This document shows, one piece after another, positions 27,029 to 35,822 of a stretch of 64,000 nucleotides of DNA. Position 1 is the stretch's first letter. Each line of letters begins with the position of its first letter. The position numbers were made by a program, and so were the translations under genes. The stretch is from Sipunculus nudus. Lineage: Eukaryota; Annelida; Sipuncula; Golfingiida; Sipunculidae. Under the pieces are notes generated by a model. The model saw only the letters and a list, made by a program, of their open reading frames with translations. It searched no databases and was not told where the DNA came from. The DNA is taken from NCBI GenBank assembly GCA_026874595.1, contig JAPPUL010000079.1:1359001-1423000 (forward strand), written 5' to 3'.

Positions 27029-28021
27029 TTGGGTTTTTTATTTAATCGAAAGAAGGCAGTGACAGAAGGGGAGAAGGGGGAGAAGGGGGAGAAGGGGGAG
27101 GTATTAGAATCTAAGGGTTTGCCTATAAAGGGGCTTGGAAAGGGGATAAAGAGGATATTTGTTAAAGATGTGGGGACAGAAGAGTTCTTAGAAGGGCTTG
27201 AGGAGCTTATGCTATTAAACGATGTAGGGATAAAGTCGACAGAAAAGATAATAAAGGAAGCAAAAGCAAGGTTTGGCAGAGAAGGTTTACTACGAGCAGA
27301 CAAGATAGACAAGGATGGGGTTAAGAGAAGTCTTAAGGTGGTAATAGAAAAGATGTTGGAAGGGAGTAGTAATAAAGTGGCAGCGGCAGATATTGCAAAT
27401 GCAGGGGGTGGATTTAAAGTGATATTGGTTTTGGGAGTTAATGGAGTAGGCAAAACGAGTACAATAGGGAAGTTATCGCATTATTATGTAAATGAAGGAA
27501 AGAAGGTGCTGGTAGTGGGATGTGATACATTCCGAGCGGGAGCGAGTGAACAACTTAAGGTATGGGGAGAAAGAGCGGGAGTTTTGGTGTATGAGGGTAA
27601 GCGGGGGGAAGATGCAGGGGGAGTATTATACGATGGTCTTGAGGCTGGCAAAAAAGCGGGAGTAGATATAGTAATAGTCGACACAGCAGGACGGCTACAT
27701 AACAAGGTAAATTTGGTATTAGAGATAGAAAAGCTAAGTCGGATAATAGATAAACAAGCAGTAGGAGCAAGGCGAGAGAATTTGCTAGTTCTGGACGCAA
27801 CTACGGGACAAAATGGTCTTGAGCAGGCAAAAGTGTTTACGAATAGTATAAAAGTTAGTGGTCTAGTGCTAACAAAGTACGATTCAGAGGCAAAGGGGGG
27901 CTTAATAATCCCATTAATATACGAGCTTGGGCTTAGGGTAAAATATTTAGGCTATGGAGAGGAAGTTGGGGACTTGAAAGAATTTGTAACGAGCGAGTAT
28001 ATAGAAGGTCTTCTTAAGTAA
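27029..28021 (+). CDS. ftsY: Signal recognition particle receptor FtsY
   Basis: 330 residues. An acidic/basic N-terminal stretch contains an EKG repeat coded by a 9-bp tandem repeat (27068-27100). The NG domain follows: LGVNGVGKTSTIGKLSHYY (G1), DTFRAGASEQLKVW, VDTAGRLHNKVNLVLEIEK (G3) and TKYDSEAKGG (G4 region; TKLDGTAKGG is commoner). It docks ribosome-SRP complexes at the membrane. The start is TTG at 27029 with AGGAGGG upstream. Confidence 0.95.
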   Translation: MGFLFNRKKAVTEGEKGEKGEKGEVLESKGLPIKGLGKGIKRIFVKDVGTEEFLEGLEELMLLNDVGIKSTEKIIKEAKARFGREGLLRADKIDKDGVKRSLKVVIEKMLEGSSNKVAAADIANAGGGFKVILVLGVNGVGKTSTIGKLSHYYVNEGKKVLVVGCDTFRAGASEQLKVWGERAGVLVYEGKRGEDAGGVLYDGLEAGKKAGVDIVIVDTAGRLHNKVNLVLEIEKLSRIIDKQAVGARRENLLVLDATTGQNGLEQAKVFTNSIKVSGLVLTKYDSEAKGGLIIPLIYELGLRVKYLGYGEEVGDLKEFVTSEYIEGLLK

Positions 28022-28459
28022 ATATGAATATAAGGAGCGAAAGCATCTGCAGGGGAATATGTTTACAGCAAAGCATTTAGGAAATAAGTAAGAAATAAAA
28101 GATATAATCTAGTTGACTTTCAAGAGAAGGGGGTTATACTTATAAATAATTGCAACTGAGTTTCAATTATGGCAAGAGGTGGCAAGAGGTGGCAAGAGGT
28201 GGCAAGAGGTGGCAAGAGGTGGCAAGAGGTGGCAAGAGGTGGCAAGAGGTGGCAAGAGGTGGCAAGAGGTGGCAAGAGGTGGCAAGAGGTGGCAAGAGGT
28301 GGCAAGAGGTGGCAAGAGGTGGCAAGAGGTGGCAAGAGGTGGCAAGAGGTGGCAAGAATGGAGAGAATAGTTGTAATAATGGGAAGATGGCTAACAAAAA
28401 AGGATAGGTTGAAAACTAACTAGGTTAAAAAGAACAAGGAATTGGGAGAAATATAAAAG
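28022..28459. other. Gap holding the 10-bp array and the feo leader
   Basis: This 438-bp gap runs from ftsY to feoA. The first 150 bp are AT-rich and unremarkable. The middle is the 10-bp array at 28171-28357. The last 100 bp lead into feoA, with GGGAGAA about 11 bp before its ATG. Long frames across the array exist in all frames but reflect the repeat, and none has a convincing ribosome-binding site. Confidence 0.6.
28171..28357 (+). repeat. 10-bp tandem repeat GGCAAGAGGT, 18.7 copies
   Basis: Eighteen perfect copies of GGCAAGAGGT plus GGCAAGA, with no mismatch seen. Perfect identity suggests recent expansion or ongoing slippage. Because 10 is not a multiple of 3, all three plus-strand frames read the same ten-residue peptide repeat (ARGGKRWQEV), and the minus-strand frames are open too. 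It lies about 100 bp upstream of feoA. Each unit has an AGAGGT core. Confidence 0.98.
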
Positions 28460-28720
28460 ATGGCACCACTAAGTAGTTTAATGGAAGGCGAGGAAGTAAA
28501 GATAGTAAAGATCATGTTGGGGAAAGAAGAAGGGCTTGATTCACGTGGAACGCTTTTAGAGCGTGTACGAGACATGGGTTTGCCGGTGGGGGAAGAGGTA
28601 AAGATTTTACGAATGAGGAATAAGGGACCGATTTTATTGCGAGCAAAGAATATGCGAATAGCGCTTGGGAATGGGGTGGCAAGGGCAATAATGGTGGAGA
28701 AATTGGGGGGTAAAAAATAG
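28460..28720 (+). CDS. feoA: Ferrous iron transport protein A
   Basis: 86 residues, an SH3-like FeoA domain. RGTLLERVRDMGLPVGEEVKIL and GPILLRAKNMRIALGNGVARAIMV match the family pattern of a small beta barrel with LxxMGLxxGxxV. It assists FeoB in Fe(II) uptake. ATG 28460 with GGGAGAA upstream. It is separated from feoB by two bases, forming an operon. Confidence 0.92.
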   Translation: MAPLSSLMEGEEVKIVKIMLGKEEGLDSRGTLLERVRDMGLPVGEEVKILRMRNKGPILLRAKNMRIALGNGVARAIMVEKLGGKK

Positions 28721-28722
28721 AA

Positions 28723-30957
28723 ATGAATAAGAGATTAACGGAAGAGGGATTAGAGAAGGAAGAAGCTAATATGGGCATAGGAGTAAAGACAATAGCGGTG
28801 GTAGGGAATCCGAATTCGGGGAAGAGCACGTTAATAAATGGGCTTGCAGGGTCTAAACTGAAGGTAGGCAATTGGCCGGGGGTAACGATAGAGAAAAAAG
28901 AAGCGTTTATGGAATACAAAGGGAAGCGGTTTAAGCTTGTTGATCTTCCGGGGACCTATAGTTTAAAACCGTTTACAGAAGAGGAGAATATAGTGGAGGG
29001 GTTTTTATTAAGCGAGAAAGTAGATGTAATACTAAACATAATAGATGGGGTAAATTTTGAAAGGAGTCTGGGGCTGACGCTACAGTTGATGGAGCTTGGC
29101 AAACCGATAGTGTTGGCACTAAACATGATGGATGAGGTAGAGGGGAGTGGAATGCGTTACAATCTGGGTGAGCTTGAGGAGTTGTTGAATGTAAAGGTAG
29201 TTCCGGTGGTGGCAAGTAAGAAAGAGAACTTAAAGATATTGCTTGAGGAAGTAAATAATTTAAGTGGTGGTGGTGGCTTTGTGCCAAAAGACATAAGTTA
29301 TGGGAAGGAGCTTGATTATGCAAGGGAAGAGACAGAGCGTATATTAGAAGATGAGAGGTATTCGGCTTTGCTATTAAGGTATCCTAAGAAATGGCTAGCG
29401 TACAAATTGCTTGAAGGAGATAAGGTATTAGGAACAGAGAATATATTGGAAACTAAGATAAAAGAAGTATCAAAGAAAGTACGCTTGAATGGGGAAGAAG
29501 ACATAGGGTCGTATATTGCGATTTCGAGGAATAGGGTATCACAAGAGATAGTGAAGAAAGTATTATCTATATCAGAAGGTGTAGGAGAGGAGCTAACGGA
29601 GCGACTTGACAAAGTTATATTAAGCCGGGTGTGGGGTCCTTTAATACTTTTGTTTAGTATGTTTTTATTATTCCAGATGACGTTTGGGATGGCAAATCCG
29701 TTTATAGACTGGGTAGAAGGGCCACTGACGCAGTTTATTTTGGGTCTTGGTGGGGGATTGATGGGGCTATTGGGGGTTTCTGAGTGGTTGAAATCGTTAG
29801 TTATGGAAGGAGTTATAGGAGGAGCGGGGACGGTACTGACTTTTGCGCCATTAATATTTTTCATGATGTTTTTCATAACGTTTTTTGAAGGTAGTGGGTA
29901 TATGGCGCGTGTAGCATTTTTATTGGACGGATTAATGCAGAGGATAGGGTTGCATGGGAAAGCATTTATCCCGATGTTGCTTGGGTTTGGGTGTAATGTA
30001 GGGGGAATATATGCGGTTAAGACTTTGGAGACTCGAAAAGACAAGATATTGACAGCTTTAATAATGCCCTTTATGTCCTGCAGTGGACGGCTTCCTGTAT
30101 ATTTGATATTAGCCTCGATATTTTTTGTAGGCTACGAAGGAGCGATAGCCTTTTTGATGTATCTGATAGGGCTTTTAGTAGCTTTACTGATATTATTTAT
30201 TTTAAAGAGGGTATTGTTTAAAGGAAGCCAATCATATTTCATAATGGAGCTTCCACCTTACCGGATACCGACCTTAAAATATTTGTTAACAGAGTCTTTT
30301 GATAAGACAAAGTTTTTTGTAACGCAAGTGTCAACGTGGATAGTGGCGGCAATGATAATAGTGTGGGCAGCAAACAACTTACCCTGGGATCCATCAAGGA
30401 CAGACAAGTCGACAAATCTGCTTGGGATAGTAGGAACGGGGTTAGCGCATGTAACATCGCCACTTGGATTTGGGGTTAAGGTAGACAAAGAAGGAAAAGA
30501 GGTAGCGCACTGGGAATCTGGGGTATCGTTAATGGTTGGTGTTTTGGCAAAGGAGCTAGTAGTAGGGAGTCTTGGGCAATTATATGGGGAAGTAGAGGAG
30601 GAGGATAAAACAACTTTGTGGGAGAAGGGATTGAATTTGGGGACAGGGTTTTTAGAGACTCTATTGCATGCGGGAAGAAATCTTTTGACATTAGGCTTTT
30701 GGCCTGGTGAAGGAGAGGAAGAAGAAGGAGGGGCAGGGTATAAGGGGAATATAGAAAGCTCCTTTACTCCGCTAAGCGCGTTTGTATATTTGCTATTCAC
30801 GTTATTGTATATGCCGTGCGTGGTTACAGCGATAGCATATAAGAGTGAGCTTGGCAGTTGGAAATGGTTTTTGTTATCAGCCTCCTATAGTATGACATTA
30901 GCGTGGGGATTATCGTTTATAGTGTATAGAGCGGGACTTTTACTGGGTTTCGCATAA
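28723..30957 (+). CDS. feoB: Ferrous iron transport protein B
   Basis: 744 residues. The N-terminal G domain carries GNPNSGKSTLINGLAG (G1), VDLPGTYSLKPFTEEE (G3) and LNMMDEV (G4). Membrane segments follow with two gate repeats: FAPLIFFMMFFITFFEGSGY and LMVGVLAKELVVGSLG. The usual GCNVPA motif in the first gate reads GCNVGG here (after LLGFG), an odd change, whereas PFMSCSGRLPVY is normal. An acidic EEEEGG loop lies near residue 655. It imports Fe(II) across the inner membrane. An extra 16-residue N-terminus precedes the G domain. Confidence 0.96.
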   Translation: MNKRLTEEGLEKEEANMGIGVKTIAVVGNPNSGKSTLINGLAGSKLKVGNWPGVTIEKKEAFMEYKGKRFKLVDLPGTYSLKPFTEEENIVEGFLLSEKVDVILNIIDGVNFERSLGLTLQLMELGKPIVLALNMMDEVEGSGMRYNLGELEELLNVKVVPVVASKKENLKILLEEVNNLSGGGGFVPKDISYGKELDYAREETERILEDERYSALLLRYPKKWLAYKLLEGDKVLGTENILETKIKEVSKKVRLNGEEDIGSYIAISRNRVSQEIVKKVLSISEGVGEELTERLDKVILSRVWGPLILLFSMFLLFQMTFGMANPFIDWVEGPLTQFILGLGGGLMGLLGVSEWLKSLVMEGVIGGAGTVLTFAPLIFFMMFFITFFEGSGYMARVAFLLDGLMQRIGLHGKAFIPMLLGFGCNVGGIYAVKTLETRKDKILTALIMPFMSCSGRLPVYLILASIFFVGYEGAIAFLMYLIGLLVALLILFILKRVLFKGSQSYFIMELPPYRIPTLKYLLTESFDKTKFFVTQVSTWIVAAMIIVWAANNLPWDPSRTDKSTNLLGIVGTGLAHVTSPLGFGVKVDKEGKEVAHWESGVSLMVGVLAKELVVGSLGQLYGEVEEEDKTTLWEKGLNLGTGFLETLLHAGRNLLTLGFWPGEGEEEEGGAGYKGNIESSFTPLSAFVYLLFTLLYMPCVVTAIAYKSELGSWKWFLLSASYSMTLAWGLSFIVYRAGLLLGFA

Positions 30958-31000
30958 AATAGAAGCAGATAAAATAAAAGTAAGTATGGAGATAATAGGA

Positions 31001-31144
31001 ATGGAAGTATTGGATTATATAATTCTCTCATTGATAATAGTTGTGGCACTATATTTAATATATAGAACGATGTTCAAGAAGGCAAAATGCAGTGGCTGCG
31101 CTGAGGGTGGGCATTGTAGTGTAAGCAGAACTAAATCTAAATAG
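31001..31144 (+). CDS. FeoB-associated Cys-rich membrane protein
   Basis: 47 residues, ATG 31001 to TAG 31144. One membrane helix (IILSLIIVVALYLIYRTMF) is followed by KKAKCSGCAEGGHCS, with the CxxC and third Cys seen in the small FeoB-associated family. GGAG lies 9 bases upstream of this ATG. An in-frame ATG at 30986 is a possible longer start. It is 43 bp downstream of feoB, where such proteins are found. It probably supports FeoB function or binds iron at the membrane; the exact role is unknown. Confidence 0.8.
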   Translation: MEVLDYIILSLIIVVALYLIYRTMFKKAKCSGCAEGGHCSVSRTKSK

Positions 31145-31205
31145 CATAAAGATGCTGCTAAAACAGGTATTTTCTAAAAACATTTACTGATAAAGAATGG
31201 GTTAG

Positions 31206-31865
31206 ATGAAGATTATGGTATCAATTAATAAGTTATCAATAAGCTATAAAGATGATCACATCATAAAAGATGTAAACCTTAGTCTAAATAAAGGAGAGTT
31301 ATTTTCTTTGTTAGGGGAAAGTGGGAGTGGTAAGAGCTCAATACTTAGGTTTATAGCAGGACTAGATGAATGTAATGATGGCATGGTTGAAATAGATAAA
31401 AAGCTATTATCAGTTGAAGGTAAACATATTATAAAACCGGGCTATAGAGGAATAGGCATGGTATTTCAAGACTATTCATTATTCCCGCATATGAACATTG
31501 CAAGCAATATTAGTTTTGGTATATATAAACAAGATAGAATAGCACAAAAACAAAGGATAAAGGAATTACTATCTCTTATTAAATTAGAGGGAATTGAAGA
31601 AAGATACCCACACCAGTTGTCTGGAGGGGAGCAGCAACGAGTTGCCTTGGCAAGAGCATTAGCGCCTGCGCCAAAGATGTTACTTTTAGACGAACCTTTT
31701 TCTAATTTAGATGATATAAATCGCAAACTACTAGTTAAGCAAATAAGAGATATACTTAAAAAAACAAAGACAATATCTATTTTGGTAACTCATAGTCAAA
31801 TGGAGAGCGAAATATTTTCAAGTAGAGTAGGTCTAATTAATGATAAGACATTGGAGGAAAAATGA
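31206..31865 (+). CDS. fbpC: ABC transporter ATPase, iron(III)-type
   Basis: 219 residues, short for FbpC-like ATPases (about 350), since the C-terminal regulatory domain is absent. Walker A GESGSGKSSI, Q-loop VFQDYSLFPHMN, signature LSGGEQQRVALARAL, Walker B LLLDEPFSNLD and switch His in VTHSQMES are all present. It energises the permease encoded at 32864. It overlaps the binding-protein gene by four bases. Confidence 0.88.
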   Translation: MKIMVSINKLSISYKDDHIIKDVNLSLNKGELFSLLGESGSGKSSILRFIAGLDECNDGMVEIDKKLLSVEGKHIIKPGYRGIGMVFQDYSLFPHMNIASNISFGIYKQDRIAQKQRIKELLSLIKLEGIEERYPHQLSGGEQQRVALARALAPAPKMLLLDEPFSNLDDINRKLLVKQIRDILKKTKTISILVTHSQMESEIFSSRVGLINDKTLEEK

Positions 31866-32857
31866 AAAAGACAATACTTTTAGTATCACTGATTTTAATA
31901 GTAATAGGCGCATCGCAAATATTTGCGGATGTTAGTGTATATAGCTCAAGAAAAGCGCATCTTATAGAGCCTTTATTTAGAGAATTTAGTAGTCAAACAG
32001 GTATTAAGGTAGATTTTATAACAGGCAAGAGTTATGCCTTACTTGAGAGGATAAAGCTTGAAGGTAAAAAGACCAAAGCCGATATGTTTATGAGTGTTGA
32101 CGCTGGTACTTTATGGTATGCAGGGGAGCAGGGTATACTAAGCAGGGTGTCTTCAAATATTATAAAGGCTAATATTCCAAGTCATTTAAGAGATCCAAAA
32201 GGGCTATGGACAGGACTTTCTGTTAGGGCAAGAACAATTGTTTATAATACAGATAAAGTGAGTCCAAACGAATTATCTACTTATGCAGATTTAGCCTCAA
32301 GCAAGTGGAGAGGCAGATTGTGTTTAAGAACGAGTAAGAAGATCTATACGAAATCATTAGTTGCATCAATGCTATATAATTTGGGAGCAAGACGAACAGC
32401 AAAAGTTATAAAGGGTTGGGTTAATAACCTAGCAGCAACACCAAATGTTAAAGACTCTCATATAATGGATGCGATATTGTCCGGGCAGTGTGATGTTGGC
32501 ATTGTGAATACTTATTATTATGCTAGATTAATGGCAAAAAAACCTAATTCTCCATTGAAGTTATTTTGGGCGAATCAAGGTACTACGGGTACACATGTTA
32601 ATATAACTGGAGCAGGCATAAGCAAATATAGTAAAAATAAGCAACAAGCAATTATGTTGCTTGAGTGGTTAACGTCGGATAAAGCACAAAATCTATATGC
32701 CCAGTTAAACAAAGAATACCCAGCTAACCCCAAAATAAAATCAGGACCGATAGTGTCTAGATGGGGAGCGTTTAAGCAAGATGATATGAATTTATCGATA
32801 GCTGGCAAATTGCAGGCTAAGGCTGTTAGATTAATGCAAAGGAACGGATATAAGTAA
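31862..32857 (+). CDS. fbpA: Iron(III)-binding periplasmic protein
   Basis: 331 residues. Signal peptide KKTILLVSLILIVIGASQIFA, then VSVYSSRKAHLIEPLFREFSSQTGIKVDFITGKSYALLERI. The adjacent tyrosines in VNTYYYARL match the Fe(III)-coordinating Tyr pair of FbpA/FutA proteins. It delivers ferric iron to the permease. Gene order is fbpC-fbpA-fbpB. Close to feoAB, it makes this a combined ferrous and ferric iron region. Confidence 0.9.
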   Translation: MKKTILLVSLILIVIGASQIFADVSVYSSRKAHLIEPLFREFSSQTGIKVDFITGKSYALLERIKLEGKKTKADMFMSVDAGTLWYAGEQGILSRVSSNIIKANIPSHLRDPKGLWTGLSVRARTIVYNTDKVSPNELSTYADLASSKWRGRLCLRTSKKIYTKSLVASMLYNLGARRTAKVIKGWVNNLAATPNVKDSHIMDAILSGQCDVGIVNTYYYARLMAKKPNSPLKLFWANQGTTGTHVNITGAGISKYSKNKQQAIMLLEWLTSDKAQNLYAQLNKEYPANPKIKSGPIVSRWGAFKQDDMNLSIAGKLQAKAVRLMQRNGYK

Positions 32858-32863
32858 ACATAT

Positions 32864-34459
32864 ATGCAAGGCTATAAAATAGCAAAGGCTATTATAGTTG
32901 CTCTGTCACTACTAATATCGATGCCGATATTAGTAGTGCTGTTTTCTTGGTGGGGGTGGGATGGTGATATATGGCAGCATTTTTATAATAATCTTCTGGG
33001 GGACTTGCTGGTCTCAACGTTATCGCTCCTAGTTGGGGTGTCCTTTGGTGTTGCTCTATTGGGAACTACCTTGGCATATTTGGTTGTTATGGTTGAGTTT
33101 CCAGGCAGGAAATATTTAGAATGGCTACTTTTCTTACCTTTTGTTATACCTGCTTATGTTTTAGCCTTTGTGTATTTGGGGATATTTGATTATTCAGGGC
33201 ATGTTCAAGTTTTTCTAAGAGAGCATCTTGCTTTTGAAGGATTTGATATTCGTTCTGGGAATGTTGCTGTTATACTAACCTTTGTTTTAGCTTTTTATCC
33301 TTATGTTTATCTGCTAACGAGAGCCTCATTTAAAAAGCAAAGAATTAATATGTTAGAGGCAGCTACATTATTAGGATCAAGTCATTGGCATTGTGCTAGA
33401 AAGATATCAATACCGTTGGTTAGGCCAGCTATAGCTGGGGGGGTACTAATTACGATGATGGAGACGTTAGCAGATTTTGGAGTAGTATCTGTTTTTAACT
33501 ATGATAGTTTTACAACTGTTATTTATTCAGCCTGGATAGATTATCGCTCGATTCAAACATCATCCCAGCTTGCATCATTATTGGTATTAATATCCTTTTT
33601 AATGATTTATTTTGAAAAGAAGTTCAGGGGTCAGTCCAAGTATTATTCTACAGAAGTTTTAGAAAATAGATACTATAAGCCAAAGAAACTAATAGCGAGG
33701 ACTATTAGCATATTTGTATGGCTAATATTTATTATTTCTTTTATTTTGCCAATTGTGCAATTATTGTTCTGGGCCTTGTCGGTAAGTACGACACTAAATA
33801 TGACTAACTATTTAGACGTATCAATTTCAAGTCTATTATTAATAATATTTGCAACAACAATAAGCATATTAATATCGCTCTTTTTAGCTTTAGGCAATTA
33901 TTATCAAAAAAGAATGTCATTCATTATTAGGCTCTCAACACTAGGTTATGCCTTGCCTGGTTCTGTTATGGCTATAGGTTTATTATTCTTTGTAGATATG
34001 ATATCAAAAACCAGTATATATTTTGGCGGTACATCAATTAATCATATTGTGTTTGGTTCGCTAACATTCTTACTTTTTGCCTATACTTCAAGATTTCTAG
34101 CAATTGGTTATAATTCAATAGATGCAAGTCTTAAGAAAATTAAACCTATCTTCACCCAAAGTGCAAGTTTATTAAGTCCTTCAACAATAAGAACTATACT
34201 AAAAGTACAATTACCGATGATATTGCCGGGGATTATTAGTGGCAGTATGCTTGTTGCAGTTGATGTTATGAAAGAATTGCCTGCAACCTATTTGCTTCGT
34301 CCCTTTGGATGGGATACACTTGCAATTAATATCTATGAGCTTAGTAGTGAAGGATTATTTGAACAGGCGGCCATTCCTTCCTTAATAATAATTCTTTTAG
34401 CACTCGTTCTAATATTAATTGCTAAAGCTTTAGATAAGAGCCTCTTTAAATTGTCATGA
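32864..34459 (+). CDS. fbpB: Iron(III) ABC transporter permease, two fused domains
   Basis: 531 residues with about twelve membrane helices. Two copies of the binding-protein-dependent permease domain occur. The EAA-like loops are EAATLLGSSHWHCARKISIPLVRP in the first half and QSASLLSPSTIRTILKVQLPMILP in the second. This fused layout is standard for FbpB. It forms the membrane channel for FbpA-bound Fe(III). It lies 6 bp after fbpA. Confidence 0.9.
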   Translation: MQGYKIAKAIIVALSLLISMPILVVLFSWWGWDGDIWQHFYNNLLGDLLVSTLSLLVGVSFGVALLGTTLAYLVVMVEFPGRKYLEWLLFLPFVIPAYVLAFVYLGIFDYSGHVQVFLREHLAFEGFDIRSGNVAVILTFVLAFYPYVYLLTRASFKKQRINMLEAATLLGSSHWHCARKISIPLVRPAIAGGVLITMMETLADFGVVSVFNYDSFTTVIYSAWIDYRSIQTSSQLASLLVLISFLMIYFEKKFRGQSKYYSTEVLENRYYKPKKLIARTISIFVWLIFIISFILPIVQLLFWALSVSTTLNMTNYLDVSISSLLLIIFATTISILISLFLALGNYYQKRMSFIIRLSTLGYALPGSVMAIGLLFFVDMISKTSIYFGGTSINHIVFGSLTFLLFAYTSRFLAIGYNSIDASLKKIKPIFTQSASLLSPSTIRTILKVQLPMILPGIISGSMLVAVDVMKELPATYLLRPFGWDTLAINIYELSSEGLFEQAAIPSLIIILLALVLILIAKALDKSLFKLS

Positions 34460-34543
34460 TGCTCCCCATAAAATCTACATTATTTACATTATACTAAATA
34501 GAATCATTATCTTTAAACACAAATCTATCTTAGAGAAGTGCTT

Positions 34544-34957
34544 ATGTTAGACTGTATATTTTGTAAGATTGTGGAGGGACAGGCGCCAGCGTATACGTTA
34601 TATGAAGATGATAACACACTATCTTTCCTAGATGTATATCCTGGCGTTAAAGGACATACATTAGTTATCCCTAAAAAACATTTTGAGAATATATTCCAGA
34701 TACCAGAAGAAGTATATGTAAATGTAATGCGAACGACGCATAAACTTTCAAGTGTTTTAAAGGAGAGTTTAGGCTGTGATGGCTTAACGTGCACTCAACT
34801 AAATGGGAAAGCCTCAGGACAGACGGTATTTCACTTGCATTTTCATTTATTGCCAAGATGGTATGATGATGGAGTAATAAAGATATGGAAACCGCTTAAT
34901 AAGGAACGTGAGGATTTTGTTAAGTTGCAAGAGCAAATACTTAAGAAAGTGCGTTAG
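34544..34957 (+). CDS. HIT-family nucleotide hydrolase
   Basis: 137 residues from ATG 34544; the frame extends to a GTG two codons upstream. DCIFCKIVEG with paired Cys, SFLDVYPGVKGHTLVIPKKHFENIF, and the triad motif HLHFHLLPRW. HIT proteins of this branch hydrolyse adenosine nucleoside phosphoramidates or similar. It is convergent with the cytochrome oxidase operon. Confidence 0.93.
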   Translation: MLDCIFCKIVEGQAPAYTLYEDDNTLSFLDVYPGVKGHTLVIPKKHFENIFQIPEEVYVNVMRTTHKLSSVLKESLGCDGLTCTQLNGKASGQTVFHLHFHLLPRWYDDGVIKIWKPLNKEREDFVKLQEQILKKVR

Positions 34958-35011
34958 GACATGTCTTTGCGTGATAAAAGAGCTTCAGCCAGTGACCAAG
35001 CATTATGCACT

Positions 35012-35221
35012 TCATTTTCTAAGCATTGTACTTTTTGTTTTTTGTCGTTTTATGAGGAAATAAAGAGTTGCAAAGATAATGAAAGGAAGTGGTAGAAGGA
35101 CAAACGTAACCCAAATATAGATATTATCATCAAGCCCGCTAATACAGTTGCAAGCCCAAGTTTGGGTTTTAGTATATAAGATAAAGATAGTAGTTGTAAA
35201 AGTTATAAATATACTTTTCAT
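35012..35221 (-). CDS. Small membrane protein at the end of the cox operon
   Basis: 69 residues from ATG 35221. A signal-like helix ends near TQTWACNCISG, then a second helix (YIWVTFVLLPLPFIIFATLYFLI) and a basic tail. The CNC and nearby layout recall the short Cys-bearing membrane proteins found downstream of oxidase genes in other bacteria. It is 11 bp after coxC2, so it belongs to the operon. No function is assigned. Confidence 0.6.
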   Translation of the reverse strand: MKSIFITFTTTIFILYTKTQTWACNCISGLDDNIYIWVTFVLLPLPFIIFATLYFLIKRQKTKSTMLRK

Positions 35222-35231
35222 AATAAAGCCT

Positions 35232-35813
35232 TTAGTGGTGATATAAAAGAGCATATAGCAAAGGCCAAAGTAAAACAACAAAAGACCAATATAGTCTAAT
35301 CATTCTAAGACCATTGTAACTCGAGCATGAATATTTGCCTTGGTAGAATCTAAAAGAAACATATAGCAAACAAATAAGTCCAATAAAAGCATGTATGGCA
35401 TGAGCCCCAATAATGACATAAAAGAAGGAAGCTAAAATACTTGAAGTTGTCGTAAAGCCAAAGGCAATTAAATTTACCCATTCATAACCTTGAATCAGGA
35501 TGAATATGGAGCCAAGGAGTACTGTAGCAAGGAGGAATACTTTACTTTGTATTAGATTATCTTTTTGTATACAAACTAAAGCCAAATGCATAGTAATGCC
35601 ACTTAATATTAGTAAAGAAGTATTTACGTATGAAATAGAAGTATTTAAGATAGGCTGATTAGGGGGAGGCCATATAGCAGAACCCAGTGCTTGAACAAGG
35701 TAAGCACTAATAAGGCCGCCAAAAAACATAAGTTCCATTGCAATAACAAGCATAAGCAAGAGTATACCATTAGATATACCGGTTATACTCTCCTCTAGAT
35801 TATAATAAGTCAT
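35232..35813 (-). CDS. Cytochrome c oxidase subunit III, second divergent copy
   Basis: 193 residues with five hydrophobic segments. Subunit III features: GLISAYLVQ, IQGYEWVNLI (the conserved Glu in helix III), IGAHAIHAFIGLICLLY. Near the end it reads YWSFVVLLWPLLYALLYH, where the usual YWHFVDxVW has lost His and Asp. It is a paralogue of the canonical copy at 36574 in the same operon. Its leader has a 13-bp repeat directly before the start codon. Confidence 0.85.
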   Translation of the reverse strand: MTYYNLEESITGISNGILLLMLVIAMELMFFGGLISAYLVQALGSAIWPPPNQPILNTSISYVNTSLLILSGITMHLALVCIQKDNLIQSKVFLLATVLLGSIFILIQGYEWVNLIAFGFTTTSSILASFFYVIIGAHAIHAFIGLICLLYVSFRFYQGKYSCSSYNGLRMIRLYWSFVVLLWPLLYALLYHH

Positions 35814-35822
35814 TTTGCTCCT

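Noticed and set aside
28171-28357. CRISPR array
   Set aside because: Units are directly adjacent and identical, with no unique spacers and no cas genes nearby; the same holds for all other arrays.
28150-28423. Overlapping frames across the 10-bp array as repeat-protein genes
   Set aside because: All frames are open only because the unit has no stop; there is no credible ribosome-binding site and none outranks another.
29316-30044. Long minus-strand frame opposite feoB
   Set aside because: It is a shadow of a well-supported gene; the Ser/Pro/Asn-rich translation reflects the reverse complement of the purine-rich sense strand.
34958-35011. tRNA or small RNA between the HIT gene and the cox operon
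   Set aside because: No cloverleaf or strong hairpin could be formed by eye in this short convergent spacer.
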